Below are positions 1 through 6,610 of a DNA stretch of 12,515 nt, one piece after another (positions within the stretch are counted from its first letter, which is position 1; the number at the start of each line of letters is the position of its first letter). This DNA is from an uncultured Comamonadaceae bacterium (GTDB lineage: Bacteria > Pseudomonadota > Gammaproteobacteria > Burkholderiales > Burkholderiaceae_C). The stretch covers positions 1 to 12,515 of the forward strand of contig CALMOI010000145.1 in the NCBI GenBank assembly GCA_937871735.1, in the 5' to 3' direction. The position numbers and the translations under genes were made by a program. Under the pieces are notes generated by a model that saw only the letters and a program-made list of their open reading frames with translations, was not told the origin of the DNA and searched no databases.

Positions 1-635
1 TCGAGCACCACCAAACCTTGTTTGAGCAGCGGGTGCGCCATGTTGATCAGGGCGTGGCGCCACTTGGGCACTTCGACCATGCCGCTGGCATCCAGCGGAG
101 GGTTGTCGGCAGGAGTGTCTTCGTGCCAAAAACCCAGCGCTTTGGCTTGGTCTTGCGAGACGCGCAGCGTTTCAGAAACTTTTTCCAGTGCGCCGGCCAG
201 TTGCTCGGCATTGTTCACATCCAGATCGATGCGCGTCCACTTTTCGGGCACCATGCGCCATTCCATCAGGGACTGGGGCTGCAAGCGGCTTTCAATGGGC
301 AGCAAGCGCAGGCACGGCGGCACGCTGGCGTCGTAGCCCAACTCGGTCGGGCACATGGTGGTGCGACCAGCGCTGGCGGGCATGATGCGTCGGCCATAAC
401 CGGCGAAGAAGATGGAGTTGATCAGCTCAGATTTGCCGCGTGAGAACTCAGCCACAAAAGCCACCATCACCTTGTCAGCGCGCACTTGCACCTCTAGGCA
501 ATGCAGCCGCTCTTCAAGGGCGGCATCAAGCAATTCGTTGTCCCGCATCCAATCGCCCAGCAACTTCAGGCGCAGGGTAAATTCCCGGCGCCAAGCACCA
601 TGCTGATCAAACTGCTGATTGAATGAAGTAGCCAC
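1..635 (-). CDS. Dynamin-like GTPase, N-terminal 211 residues (3' end outside window)
   Basis: Partial gene; the stop codon lies beyond the left edge. The start is a GTG at 635-633, read on the minus strand as V/M-ATSFNQQFDQHG. It is preceded by a good GGAGG ribosome site four bases away, and an in-frame TGA only seven codons upstream rules out a longer start. After an amphipathic helical N-terminus (about 1-55) comes a P-loop, AEFSRGKSEL (residues 62-71). In dynamin-like proteins this element is usually GEFSxGKSTL, so the first Gly is Ala here. A Thr/Pro-rich switch I-like stretch (T92, T93, P96, T97) follows. The visible part ends at GLVVL, just where a DTPG G3 motif would be expected. The family hydrolyses GTP and often remodels membranes, but the cellular role of this member is unknown to me. 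It lies 66 bases downstream of mutM on the same strand and appears to have its own promoter. Confidence 0.8.
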   Translation of the reverse strand, partial: MATSFNQQFDQHGAWRREFTLRLKLLGDWMRDNELLDAALEERLHCLEVQVRADKVMVAFVAEFSRGKSELINSIFFAGYGRRIMPASAGRTTMCPTELGYDASVPPCLRLLPIESRLQPQSLMEWRMVPEKWTRIDLDVNNAEQLAGALEKVSETLRVSQDQAKALGFWHEDTPADNPPLDASGMVEVPKWRHALINMAHPLLKQGLVVL

Positions 636-655
636 CGTTCCTCCAAGGATGAATC

Positions 656-664
656 AATATAACA
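656..664 (-). promoter_or_regulatory. Candidate extended -10 promoter for the dynamin-like gene
   Basis: Read on the minus strand, 664 down to 656 is TGT-TATATT, an extended -10 element (TGn plus a 5/6 match to TATAAT). It lies about 20 bases before the GGAGG and GTG start of the GTPase gene. Transcription would begin near 649, giving a short leader that contains the ribosome site. The -35 position (CGTGAT) is poor, as is common for extended -10 promoters. No terminator is visible after mutM, so read-through from mutM is also possible. Confidence 0.45.
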
Positions 665-701
665 CTGGCCCAAGCCGCATCACGCGCTTGTGCTGTCGCA
701 C

Positions 702-1529
702 TCAAACTGCTTGGCACACCGCGCAGTAGTAGCTCGATCTTTGCCCCTGCCGCAGAAGCTCAATCGGGGTGCCACATTGCACACAAGGCTGCCCGGCGCG
801 GCCATAAACTTTGGCTTCCAACTGGAAATGCCCGGCCTGCCCATCAGCACTGGCGAAATCACGCAAAGTGCTGCCACCCTTGGAGATGGCCCGAGTCAAC
901 ACGTCCCGCACCGCCCGATGCAACCGCCGCGCTTGCGCCAAGCTGAGATCTGAGGCTCGCACCACGGGGTTAATCCCCGCTATGTAAAGCGCTTCAGAAG
1001 CGTAGATGTTACCAACACCCACCACGATATCCCCGGCCAACAAGACTTGTTTGATGGCCACGCGACGCCGTTGTAACCGGTCGTAAAAATCAAGGGCGGT
1101 AAAGCTGTCAGACAACGGCTCCACCCCCAATTTCCCGAGCAATTTGATGGCTTGCGGCGAAGTTTCGCCCTCGGTGAGCACCGCCGCACCAAAGCGACGC
1201 GGGTCGTGCAAGCGCAGACTGCCTTGGCTGGTACACAAATCAAAGTGGTCGTGCGGCCCCGCTGCGTTGGGGTGCCGAGTCTGCGGGGTGTAGATCAGGC
1301 TGCCAGACATGCCCAGGTGCAGCAGCAGCAAACGTCCATCACTCAAGTCCAGCAACAGGTACTTACCGCGCCGCCGCACGGCTTGCAGCGTCAACCCCAG
1401 CAGCCCGTTGGGATCGGCACCCAGCGGCCAACGCAGCGGCTTGCCTAAGCGCACAGATTCAATCCAGCCCCCGGCAATACGCTCGGCAAAACTGCGGCGT
1501 GTGACTTCAACTTCGGGTAATTCAGGCAT
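702..1529 (-). CDS. mutM: Formamidopyrimidine-DNA glycosylase (Fpg/MutM)
   Basis: A bifunctional DNA glycosylase/AP lyase that removes 8-oxoguanine and formamidopyrimidines in base-excision repair. The 275-residue length is typical. The start is fixed by the N-terminus MPELPEVE, because Pro2 is the catalytic nucleophile and Glu3 the acid after Met removal. The open frame extends 47 codons further upstream, but that extension lacks family similarity and would bury Pro2. Other landmarks are the conserved lysine K56 in RRRGKYLLL, HLGMSGSL (the DNA-contact segment), the VVGVGNIYASEAL helix-two-turn-helix region, and a C-terminal zinc finger with CVQC and CAVC pairs flanking the conserved arginine in QRSSYYC. 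There is no clear Shine-Dalgarno sequence before the ATG. It is divergent from the TPR gene, with 50 bases between the two starts. The dynamin-like gene follows on the same strand. Confidence 0.97.
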   Translation of the reverse strand: MPELPEVEVTRRSFAERIAGGWIESVRLGKPLRWPLGADPNGLLGLTLQAVRRRGKYLLLDLSDGRLLLLHLGMSGSLIYTPQTRHPNAAGPHDHFDLCTSQGSLRLHDPRRFGAAVLTEGETSPQAIKLLGKLGVEPLSDSFTALDFYDRLQRRRVAIKQVLLAGDIVVGVGNIYASEALYIAGINPVVRASDLSLAQARRLHRAVRDVLTRAISKGGSTLRDFASADGQAGHFQLEAKVYGRAGQPCVQCGTPIELLRQGQRSSYYCAVCQAV

Positions 1530-1565
1530 GAGGAGGCAACCAAGGAGTGAGGTGAACGGGCTTGG

Positions 1566-1574
1566 ATTATTATG
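1566..1574. promoter_or_regulatory. AT-rich -10-like element between divergent mutM and TPR genes
   Basis: The only AT-rich stretch in this GC-rich divergent gap is ATTATTATG. On the plus strand TATTAT (1568-1573) is a -10-like hexamer ending six bases before the ATG of the TPR gene, so the transcript could start at or next to the start codon. On the minus strand the same bases read CATAATAAT, which could act as a -10 for mutM with a leader of about 30 bases. No convincing -35 is visible on either side, so the call rests on position and composition only. Confidence 0.35.
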
Positions 1575-1579
1575 AGCCG

Positions 1580-3340
1580 ATGAAGCTCGCACTCTGCCTT
1601 GCCGCCTTGCTGGCCCTGCCTTTGGCGGGATTGGCACAAACACCGTCCACGCCCGCGACGGACACTCCATCAGCCACGGTCACACCAGAAGCACCAACCG
1701 AACTGGTCAACTCAGCCTTGGACGCACCGCTGTTTTATGAACTGCTGCTGAGCGAACTCAGCCTGCAAAACGGCGATCCCGCCACCGGCTACGGCCTGCT
1801 GCTGGACGCAGCGCGCAAAACCAACGACGCGGGGCTGTACCAACGCGCTGTCGATTTAGCCCTGCAAACCCGTGCGGGTGATGCCGCTTTGCAAGCCGCA
1901 CGCGCTTGGCGGCAAGCTCAACCGACCTCGCGCCCGGCCATCCAAATCACGCTGCAAATTTTGATCGCGCTCAACCGCGTCGGCGAAATTGGCGACTTGC
2001 TGGCCTCTGAACTGGCCGCCACCCCGGCTGCCGAACGCGCCAATGCCATCACCGGCATTCCGTTTGGACTGACGCGGGTGTCAGACAAAGTGCTGGCCGA
2101 CCAAGTGGTGGAGCGCGTGCTCGCCCCTTACTTGACCGACACCACCACCGCCGCCGCCGCTTGGACAACTGTGGGCCGGATGCGCCTGATGGCCAATCAG
2201 CCCCAAAGCACATTGGAAGCCATAGAACGCGCGCAAAGCTTCAGCCCGCGCACCGCAGGCCCGGTGCTGCTGGCGCTGGAATTGATGCGCCCCGAGCAAC
2301 CGCAGGCCGAAGCGATAGTGCTTCGCTACCTGGCCCAAGCCGATGCAGAACCTGATGTCAGCATGGCCTACGCCCGCACCTTGCTGGAAACACGCCGCTT
2401 GGCCGATGCGCAGGCGCACTTGCAGCAATTGACTCGCACACAGCCCGACTACGCTCCCGGTTGGCTGATCTACGGCCTGTCGCTGATGCAGACCAACCAG
2501 CCCCAAACGGCCACGGTTGCCCTGCAACGCTACTTGGCACTGAACGCCAACACGACCAGCGAAACACACCGCCGTGGCAAAAATCAAGCCTTGTTGACGC
2601 TGTCACAAATCGCCGAAAAGAACGGCAACTTGGCCGAAGCCAGCCGCTTGCTCGATCAAGTTGAAGCCACCGACGACAGTTTGGGCTTGCTCAGCCGCCG
2701 CGCCACGCTGCTGGCCAAGCAAGGAAAAATGGAACAAGCCCAAGCCTTGATTCAGTCCTACCCAGAACAAACCCCGGCTGATGCGCGCCTGAAATTGCTG
2801 GCCGAAGCGCAATTGCTGCGTGAACAGCAGCAGTACCGCGCCGCCTTTGACCTGCTGAGCACGTGGCTGTCACGCGAACCTAACGACACCGACATGCTGT
2901 ACGAGCAGGCGCTGCTGGCTGAAAAGCTTGATCAAGTCGCCACGATGGAGCGCTTGCTGCGCCAAGTCATTGCGCTCAAGCCGGACTACTACCACGCCTA
3001 CAACGCGCTGGGTTACTCGCTGGCCGATCGCAATCTGCGCTTGGACGAAGCACGGCAATTGGTCGAAAAAGCACTGAAGCAAGCCCCGCAAGACCCCATG
3101 ATTCAAGACAGCATGGGCTGGGTTGAGTTTCGCAGCGGCAATTACGCCGAAGCCGTGCGCCTGCTGCGCTCCGCCTTCCAAGCGCAGCCTGATCCTGAAA
3201 TCGCCGCGCACTTGGGCGAAGCCCTGTGGCAAATGAACCAGCGCGACAGTGCGCAAGAAATCTGGAAAGCCAGCCTGCGCCTTGACCCCAACAACGCTGT
3301 GCTGCGCGAAACTTTGAAGCGGCTGCACGTCAAGCTGTGA
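1580..3340 (+). CDS. Exported tetratricopeptide-repeat protein
   Basis: A 586-residue protein of unknown specific function. Starting at ATG 1580 gives a textbook signal peptide (MKLALCLAALLALPLAG, probable cleavage after A19), so it should be periplasmic or envelope-associated. A TTG six codons upstream (1562) is in frame but would put charged residues before the signal, and I reject it. After a Thr/Pro/Ala-rich linker (about 20-45) nearly the whole protein is Ala/Leu/Gln-rich paired helices. The clearest TPR units are near the C-terminus (about 467-580), with PDYYHAYNALGYSLADR, PMIQDSMGWVEFRSGNY and a final unit ending in LRLDPNNAVLRETL. TPRs are protein-docking scaffolds. The gene overlaps lolB by four bases (GTGA), implying translational coupling and perhaps a role near outer-membrane lipoproteins; that is inference. 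There is no good Shine-Dalgarno sequence; a TATTAT box sits six bases before the ATG. Confidence 0.88.
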   Translation: MKLALCLAALLALPLAGLAQTPSTPATDTPSATVTPEAPTELVNSALDAPLFYELLLSELSLQNGDPATGYGLLLDAARKTNDAGLYQRAVDLALQTRAGDAALQAARAWRQAQPTSRPAIQITLQILIALNRVGEIGDLLASELAATPAAERANAITGIPFGLTRVSDKVLADQVVERVLAPYLTDTTTAAAAWTTVGRMRLMANQPQSTLEAIERAQSFSPRTAGPVLLALELMRPEQPQAEAIVLRYLAQADAEPDVSMAYARTLLETRRLADAQAHLQQLTRTQPDYAPGWLIYGLSLMQTNQPQTATVALQRYLALNANTTSETHRRGKNQALLTLSQIAEKNGNLAEASRLLDQVEATDDSLGLLSRRATLLAKQGKMEQAQALIQSYPEQTPADARLKLLAEAQLLREQQQYRAAFDLLSTWLSREPNDTDMLYEQALLAEKLDQVATMERLLRQVIALKPDYYHAYNALGYSLADRNLRLDEARQLVEKALKQAPQDPMIQDSMGWVEFRSGNYAEAVRLLRSAFQAQPDPEIAAHLGEALWQMNQRDSAQEIWKASLRLDPNNAVLRETLKRLHVKL

Positions 3341-3819
3341 AACGACGTGCTTGGTTGGTGGTCAGCAGCCTCGGCGTGGGCGGCTGGTTGAGCGGCTGCG
3401 CCACGCGGCCACCGCGCTCCACCACCAGCACCCGTTGGGCTGGCCGCCTGAGCCTGACGGTGGTCAGCGAACCCGCGCAGTCTTTCAGCGCTGAATTTGA
3501 CTTGCAAGGCAACGCCAGCGCGGGTGAATTGATGCTCTACGGCCCGCTGGGTGGCACTTTGGCACGCATCACATGGAACCCATCACACGCCGAACTGCAC
3601 AGCGGCAGCGTCCAAACCTTTGCGTCGCTGGATGCGCTCACCCAAACCCTGACGGGCACCGCCCTCCCCGTGGCCGCTTTGTTTGATTGGCTGCAAGGAC
3701 AAGCAACCCCGGCAGCAGGCTGGCAAGCCGACCTGTCGCGCCTGCCCGAAGGTCGCCTCAGCGCCCAACGCCACAACCCAGCACCCAGCGCCGATTTGCG
3801 GTTGATTTTGGAACGCTAA
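3337..3819 (+). CDS. lolB: Outer-membrane lipoprotein LolB
   Basis: LolB is the outer-membrane receptor that takes lipoproteins from the periplasmic carrier LolA and inserts them in the outer membrane. The 160-residue protein begins at GTG 3337, inside the stop of the TPR gene (GTGA overlap). It has a basic N-terminus (MKRR), a hydrophobic stretch and a lipobox LSGC with the lipidated Cys at residue 21. The mature part is the single LolB-type beta domain: RWAGRLSLTV, the SFSAEFDLQG strand pair, ELMLYGPLGGTLARITW, and the AALFDWLQGQ segment that precedes the C-terminal strands ending in LRLILER. It is somewhat shorter than the roughly 190-200 residues I expect of enteric LolB but has the same order of elements. 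The position upstream of ispE is the usual betaproteobacterial and gammaproteobacterial arrangement and supports the assignment. Confidence 0.9.
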   Translation: MKRRAWLVVSSLGVGGWLSGCATRPPRSTTSTRWAGRLSLTVVSEPAQSFSAEFDLQGNASAGELMLYGPLGGTLARITWNPSHAELHSGSVQTFASLDALTQTLTGTALPVAALFDWLQGQATPAAGWQADLSRLPEGRLSAQRHNPAPSADLRLILER

Positions 3820-3855
3820 ACCGGCACGCGCTGCCGCTCCCGCCGACGAGATACG

Positions 3856-3861
3856 GATAAT
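3856..3861 (+). promoter_or_regulatory. -10-like GATAAT seven bases before ispE start
   Basis: GATAAT ends seven bases before the ATG of ispE, and no Shine-Dalgarno sequence occurs in between. If used as a -10, transcription would start at or within a base or two of the start codon. The -35 window is GC-rich and does not match consensus. The same arrangement recurs before other genes in this window (see findings). Confidence 0.4.
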
Positions 3862-3868
3862 CGCGCCC

Positions 3869-4714
3869 ATGAAGTCTCTGTACGACGTGCCCGCTCCGGC
3901 CAAACTCAATTTGTTTTTGCACATCACAGGCCGCCGCGCCGATGGCTACCACCTGCTGCAATCGGCCTTCATGCTGATCGACTGGTGTGACACGCTGCAC
4001 TTTGAATGCCGCAGTGACGGCCAAATCACTCGCACCGACCTGACCCACGCTTTGCCCGCTGATGATTTGATCACCCGCGCTGCACGTGCCCTGCAAAGCG
4101 CTACAGCGTGCCCGCTGGGCGCGCACATCAGCGTGGAAAAGCGCATTCCCGCCCAAGCGGGCATGGGTGGCGGCTCGTCAGATGCTGCAAGTTGTCTGTT
4201 GGCACTGAACCGTTTGTGGAATTTGAAACTCAGCGTGCAGCAACTGTCACGTATCGGCTTGCAATTGGGCGCAGATGTACCCTTCTTCCTGTTTGGCCGC
4301 AACGCTTGGGTCGAAGGCATCGGCGAACAAATGACCGCTTTGGATTTGCCCTCCGCACGGTTCTTGGTGATCAAACCCGAAGCTGGCCTCGACACCAAAA
4401 CAATTTTTTCAACGCCAGATTTGAAACGCGACACAAATACCGCTACAATTGCAGACTTTGCAGCGTACCCATACAGCTTCGGCTGTAACGACTTGCAGCC
4501 CGTCGCGATGAGGCAATGCCCTCAAGTCGATCAAGCACTCAAGTGGCTAGATTCGGCTGACCTTACAGGTCGAATGACAGGTTCAGGCAGTGCGGTGTTC
4601 GCGCCTCTGGTAAATGAGGTTAGAATCAGCGACGCGCCAAAAGCGTGGTTAATTCAAGAATGCAAAAATTTGATTGTTCACCCCTTGCAGGGCTGGGCAA
4701 TCAGCGACAGTTAA
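3869..4714 (+). CDS. ispE: 4-diphosphocytidyl-2-C-methyl-D-erythritol kinase
   Basis: IspE phosphorylates CDP-methylerythritol with ATP in the methylerythritol-phosphate route to isoprenoids. The protein is 281 residues, the normal size. It is a GHMP kinase: the N-terminal VPAPAKLNLFLHITGRR holds the catalytic-site lysine (K12). The ATP loop PAQAGMGGGSSDAA is at 94-107. GADVPFF (134-140) carries the conserved Asp (D136). GRMTGSGSAVFA (234-245) is GHMP motif 3. The substrate motif ADGYHLLQS follows the first strand. ATG 3869 is the only start that keeps the N-terminal motif at the proper distance. It follows lolB by 49 bases. The 3' third is visibly more AT-rich than the rest and contains a promoter-like sequence (4421-4449) that reads toward the downstream tRNA. 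Confidence 0.97.
   Translation: MKSLYDVPAPAKLNLFLHITGRRADGYHLLQSAFMLIDWCDTLHFECRSDGQITRTDLTHALPADDLITRAARALQSATACPLGAHISVEKRIPAQAGMGGGSSDAASCLLALNRLWNLKLSVQQLSRIGLQLGADVPFFLFGRNAWVEGIGEQMTALDLPSARFLVIKPEAGLDTKTIFSTPDLKRDTNTATIADFAAYPYSFGCNDLQPVAMRQCPQVDQALKWLDSADLTGRMTGSGSAVFAPLVNEVRISDAPKAWLIQECKNLIVHPLQGWAISDS
4421..4449 (+). promoter_or_regulatory. sigma70-type promoter inside ispE, upstream of tRNA-Gln and prs
   Basis: TTGAAA (4421-4426) and TACAAT (4444-4449) are each 5/6 matches to the sigma70 consensus, separated by exactly 17 bases. This is the best consensus pair I see in the window. It lies within ispE codons for LKRDTNTATI and would start transcription near 4456, about 290 bases before the mature 5' end of tRNA-Gln. 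It probably drives the tRNA and prs independently of ispE. Confidence 0.6.
4598..4626 (+). promoter_or_regulatory. Possible second promoter upstream of tRNA-Gln
   Basis: TAGAAT (4621-4626) is a 5/6 match to a -10 box. It is followed by a GC-rich discriminator (CAGCGACGCGCC) of the kind found at stringently controlled stable-RNA promoters. The -35 (TTCGCG, 17 bases upstream) matches only 3/6. A start near 4633 would leave about 110 bases before the tRNA. It is weaker than the 4421-4449 candidate and still inside ispE. Confidence 0.3.
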
Positions 4715-4745
4715 GAGTTGGCAGCTTACGGCTGTTGACCGGTGT

Positions 4746-4822
4746 AGGGGAGTCGCCAAGTTGGTTAAGGCATCGGATTTTGATTCCGACATGCGAAGGT
4801 TCGAATCCTTCTTCCCCTGCCA
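4746..4822 (+). tRNA. tRNA-Gln, anticodon TTG
   Basis: The sequence folds as a complete cloverleaf. The acceptor stem is AGGGGAG with TTCCCCT (A1-U72, one G-U at the base), discriminator G73, and an encoded CCA at 4820-4822. U8 and the D arm (GCC / GGC around AAGTTGGTTAA) are present. The anticodon stem is TCGGA/TCCGA around loop TTTTGAT, with anticodon TTG at 4780-4782. The T arm is GAAGG-TTCGAAT-CCTTC. The anticodon reads CAA and, with wobble, CAG. It lies 31 bases after ispE and 65 before prs with no terminator on either side, so processing from a longer transcript is likely. Confidence 0.97.
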
Positions 4823-4833
4823 AATACATCAAA

Positions 4834-4850
4834 GTGCCCACATAGGGCAC
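4834..4850 (+). repeat. Short perfect inverted repeat after tRNA-Gln
   Basis: GTGCCC-acata-GGGCAC forms a perfect 6-bp stem with a 5-base loop, starting 12 bases after the tRNA CCA end. No T tract follows, so it does not look like an intrinsic terminator. It may help define the tRNA 3' trailer or the 5' end of the prs message, or it may be chance. Confidence 0.4.
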
Positions 4851-4887
4851 GCGTCGCACATCAAGACCAACATTTTAGATCGCTGGG

Positions 4888-5868
4888 ATGCTCATGCAAG
4901 CCAACCAACCCGACTTCATGGTTTTCACCGGCAATGCCAATCCGGCCCTCGCCTCCGAAATCGCCAAAAACCTCGGCACCACGCTCGGTGCTGCCGATGT
5001 GGGTCGATTCTCTGACGGCGAAGTCACCGTCGAAATCAAGCAAAACGTTCGTGCTCGCGATGTGTTCGTGGTGCAATCCACCTGCGCGCCCACCAACGAA
5101 AACTTGATGGAATTGCTGATCATGGTTGACGCGCTCAAGCGCGCTTCGGCCGAGCGCATCAGCGCCGTGATTCCCTACTTCGGTTACGCCCGCCAAGACC
5201 GCCGTCCGCGCTCCAGCCGTGTGCCGATCACCGCCAAGGTGGTGGCCAACATGCTGCAAGCCGTGGGCGTGGCCCGCGTGCTGACCATGGATTTGCACGC
5301 TGACCAAATTCAAGGCTTCTTCGACATCCCGGTGGACAACATCTACGCCTCGCCGGTGTTGTTGGGTGATCTGCGCCAAAAGAACTACGAAGACCTGATT
5401 GTGGTGTCGCCCGACGTGGGTGGCGTGGTGCGCGCCCGTGCGCTGGCCAAGCAACTCGGTTGTGATTTGGCCATCATCGACAAGCGTCGCCCCAAGGCCA
5501 ACGTGTCGGAAGTGATGCACGTGATCGGTGAAATCGAAGGCCGCAATTGCGTCATCATGGACGACATGATCGACACCGCAGGCACCTTGGTCAAAGCCGC
5601 TGAAGTGCTGAAAGCACGCGGTGCCAAGAAGGTCTACGCCTACTGCACGCACTCCATCTTCTCCGGCCCGGCCATTGAGCGCATTACCCAAGGCTCGGCA
5701 CTGGACGAAGTGGTGGTCACCAACACCATTCCTTTGAGTGATGCAGGTTCCAAGTGCCCCAAAATCCGCCAACTCTCCGTGGCTCCGCTGATTGCCGAAA
5801 CCATTCAGCGCATTTCCACAGGCGAGTCGGTGATGAGTTTGTTCTCGGATCAAAACAGTCAGTTCTGA
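4888..5868 (+). CDS. prs: Ribose-phosphate pyrophosphokinase (PRPP synthetase)
   Basis: Transfers pyrophosphate from ATP to ribose 5-phosphate, giving PRPP for purine, pyrimidine, NAD, histidine and tryptophan synthesis; cytosolic, normally hexameric. The 326-residue length is slightly above the usual 315 or so. Landmarks are GRFSDGEVTVEI (39-50), the flexible ATP loop YFGYARQDRRPRSSR (97-111), DLHADQIQGFF (135-145, with the Mg-binding His), the catalytic loop DKRRPKA (198-204) and the PRPP loop VIMDDMIDTAGT (222-233). Residue 256 is Ser in YCTHSIFSG, where I expect Pro in most relatives. ATG 4888 and ATG 4894 are both possible starts: 4888 follows a TTAGAT -10-like box by seven bases, while 4894 gives MQANQPDF, the usual family start. 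It lies downstream of tRNA-Gln and is followed by a strong terminator. Confidence 0.97.
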   Translation: MLMQANQPDFMVFTGNANPALASEIAKNLGTTLGAADVGRFSDGEVTVEIKQNVRARDVFVVQSTCAPTNENLMELLIMVDALKRASAERISAVIPYFGYARQDRRPRSSRVPITAKVVANMLQAVGVARVLTMDLHADQIQGFFDIPVDNIYASPVLLGDLRQKNYEDLIVVSPDVGGVVRARALAKQLGCDLAIIDKRRPKANVSEVMHVIGEIEGRNCVIMDDMIDTAGTLVKAAEVLKARGAKKVYAYCTHSIFSGPAIERITQGSALDEVVVTNTIPLSDAGSKCPKIRQLSVAPLIAETIQRISTGESVMSLFSDQNSQF

Positions 5869-5882
5869 TCGAGTCAAAAAGC

Positions 5883-5918
5883 AGGCCCGAGTCGCGCTGT
5901 GCGACACCGGGCCTTTTT
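5883..5918 (+). terminator. Intrinsic terminator after prs
   Basis: AGGCCCG (5883-5889) pairs with CGGGCCT (5908-5914). An inner stem GTCGC/GCGAC closes a GCTGT loop, and the hairpin runs directly into TTTTT (5914-5918). It starts 15 bases after the prs stop. I see no convincing promoter between it and rplY, so it may be partly read through or act as an attenuator. Confidence 0.88.
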
Positions 5919-5923
5919 AGTTG

Positions 5924-5953
5924 GAGTCACACTGGTCGCGGTGGACTCTTTTT
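5924..5953 (+). promoter_or_regulatory. rplY: Hairpin plus T tract in the rplY leader
   Basis: GAGTC (5924-5928) can pair with GACTC (5944-5948), extended by AC/GT across a one-base bulge, and TTTTT follows at 5949-5953. ACTC (5945-5948) could instead pair with GAGT at 5956-5959, which is part of the rplY ribosome site. Both stems are short. The layout could be a second terminator or a translational switch; I can only show the complementarity. Confidence 0.4.
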
Positions 5954-5964
5954 CGGAGTGAATC

Positions 5965-6591
5965 ATGAAATTTGTCGCTTTTGAGCGTTCCAAGCAGGGC
6001 ACGGGTGCGAGCCGCCGTCTCCGCAATACAGGTCGTACCCCCGCTATCGTCTACGGTGGCGCTGGTCAAGAACCCCAAGTGGTCGAACTCGACCACAACT
6101 CGCTGTGGCACGCCATCAAGAAAGAAGCTTTCCACGCTTCGATCTTGGAAATGGAATTCAACGGTGAAGTCACCAAAGTGCTGCTGCGCAATCTGCAAAT
6201 GCACCCGTTCCGTCAACTGGTGCTGCACGCTGACTTCCAGCGCGTGGATGCCACGACACGTTTGAGCATGAAGGTGCCTTTGCACTACAGCGGCGAAGAA
6301 GAGTCTTCGGCTGTCAAGCAAGACAAGTGCATGATCAACCACGTGGTCAGCGAACTGCGCGTGACCTGCCTGCCTGGCGATCTGCCTGAATTCATCGCCG
6401 TCGACCTGACTGGCCTGAAGAAGGGTGTTTCCCTGCACTTGAACGACATCGCTTTGCCCAAGGGTGTCAAGGCTGTGGTGCACGGCAAGCCGAACCCGGT
6501 TCTGGTGTCGGTGGTGACCGTGGTTGAAGAAGTGGTGGCTCCGGTCGCTGCTGCCGCTCCTGCCAAGGGCAAGGGCAAAGGCAAGAAGTAA
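5965..6591 (+). CDS. rplY: Large-subunit ribosomal protein bL25, long (Ctc/TL5) form
   Basis: bL25 binds 5S rRNA in the 50S subunit. The 208-residue protein is the long two-domain form. The N-terminal 5S-binding domain (about 1-95) has the hallmark GASRRLRNTGRTPAIVYGG, and ILEMEFNG-VTKVLLRNLQ leads to HPFRQLVLHADFQ. The C-terminal beta domain (about 96-185) contains VPLHYSGEEESSAVK, LPEFIAVDLTGLKKGVSLHL and LPKGVKAVV. A flexible Ala/Pro then Gly/Lys tail (KGKGKGKK) ends the protein. The start has one of the few good ribosome sites here, GGAG at 5955-5958, six bases before the ATG. Its leader holds a terminator and a further hairpin that may regulate it. pth follows after a second terminator, the common rplY-pth neighbourhood. 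Confidence 0.96.
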   Translation: MKFVAFERSKQGTGASRRLRNTGRTPAIVYGGAGQEPQVVELDHNSLWHAIKKEAFHASILEMEFNGEVTKVLLRNLQMHPFRQLVLHADFQRVDATTRLSMKVPLHYSGEEESSAVKQDKCMINHVVSELRVTCLPGDLPEFIAVDLTGLKKGVSLHLNDIALPKGVKAVVHGKPNPVLVSVVTVVEEVVAPVAAAAPAKGKGKGKK

Positions 6592-6610
6592 ACAGGTTTC
6601 ATCCCTGTGA

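Noticed and set aside
1530..1670. N-terminal extension of MutM by 47 residues
   Set aside because: Pro2 must be the N-terminal residue after Met removal for catalysis, so the protein must start at MPELPEVE.
4861..5907. Long minus-strand open frame (348 codons) opposite prs
   Set aside because: It mirrors the prs codons, is rich in His/Gly/Asp/Val as antisense of GC-rich genes usually is, and resembles no family. The plus strand encodes an unmistakable Prs.
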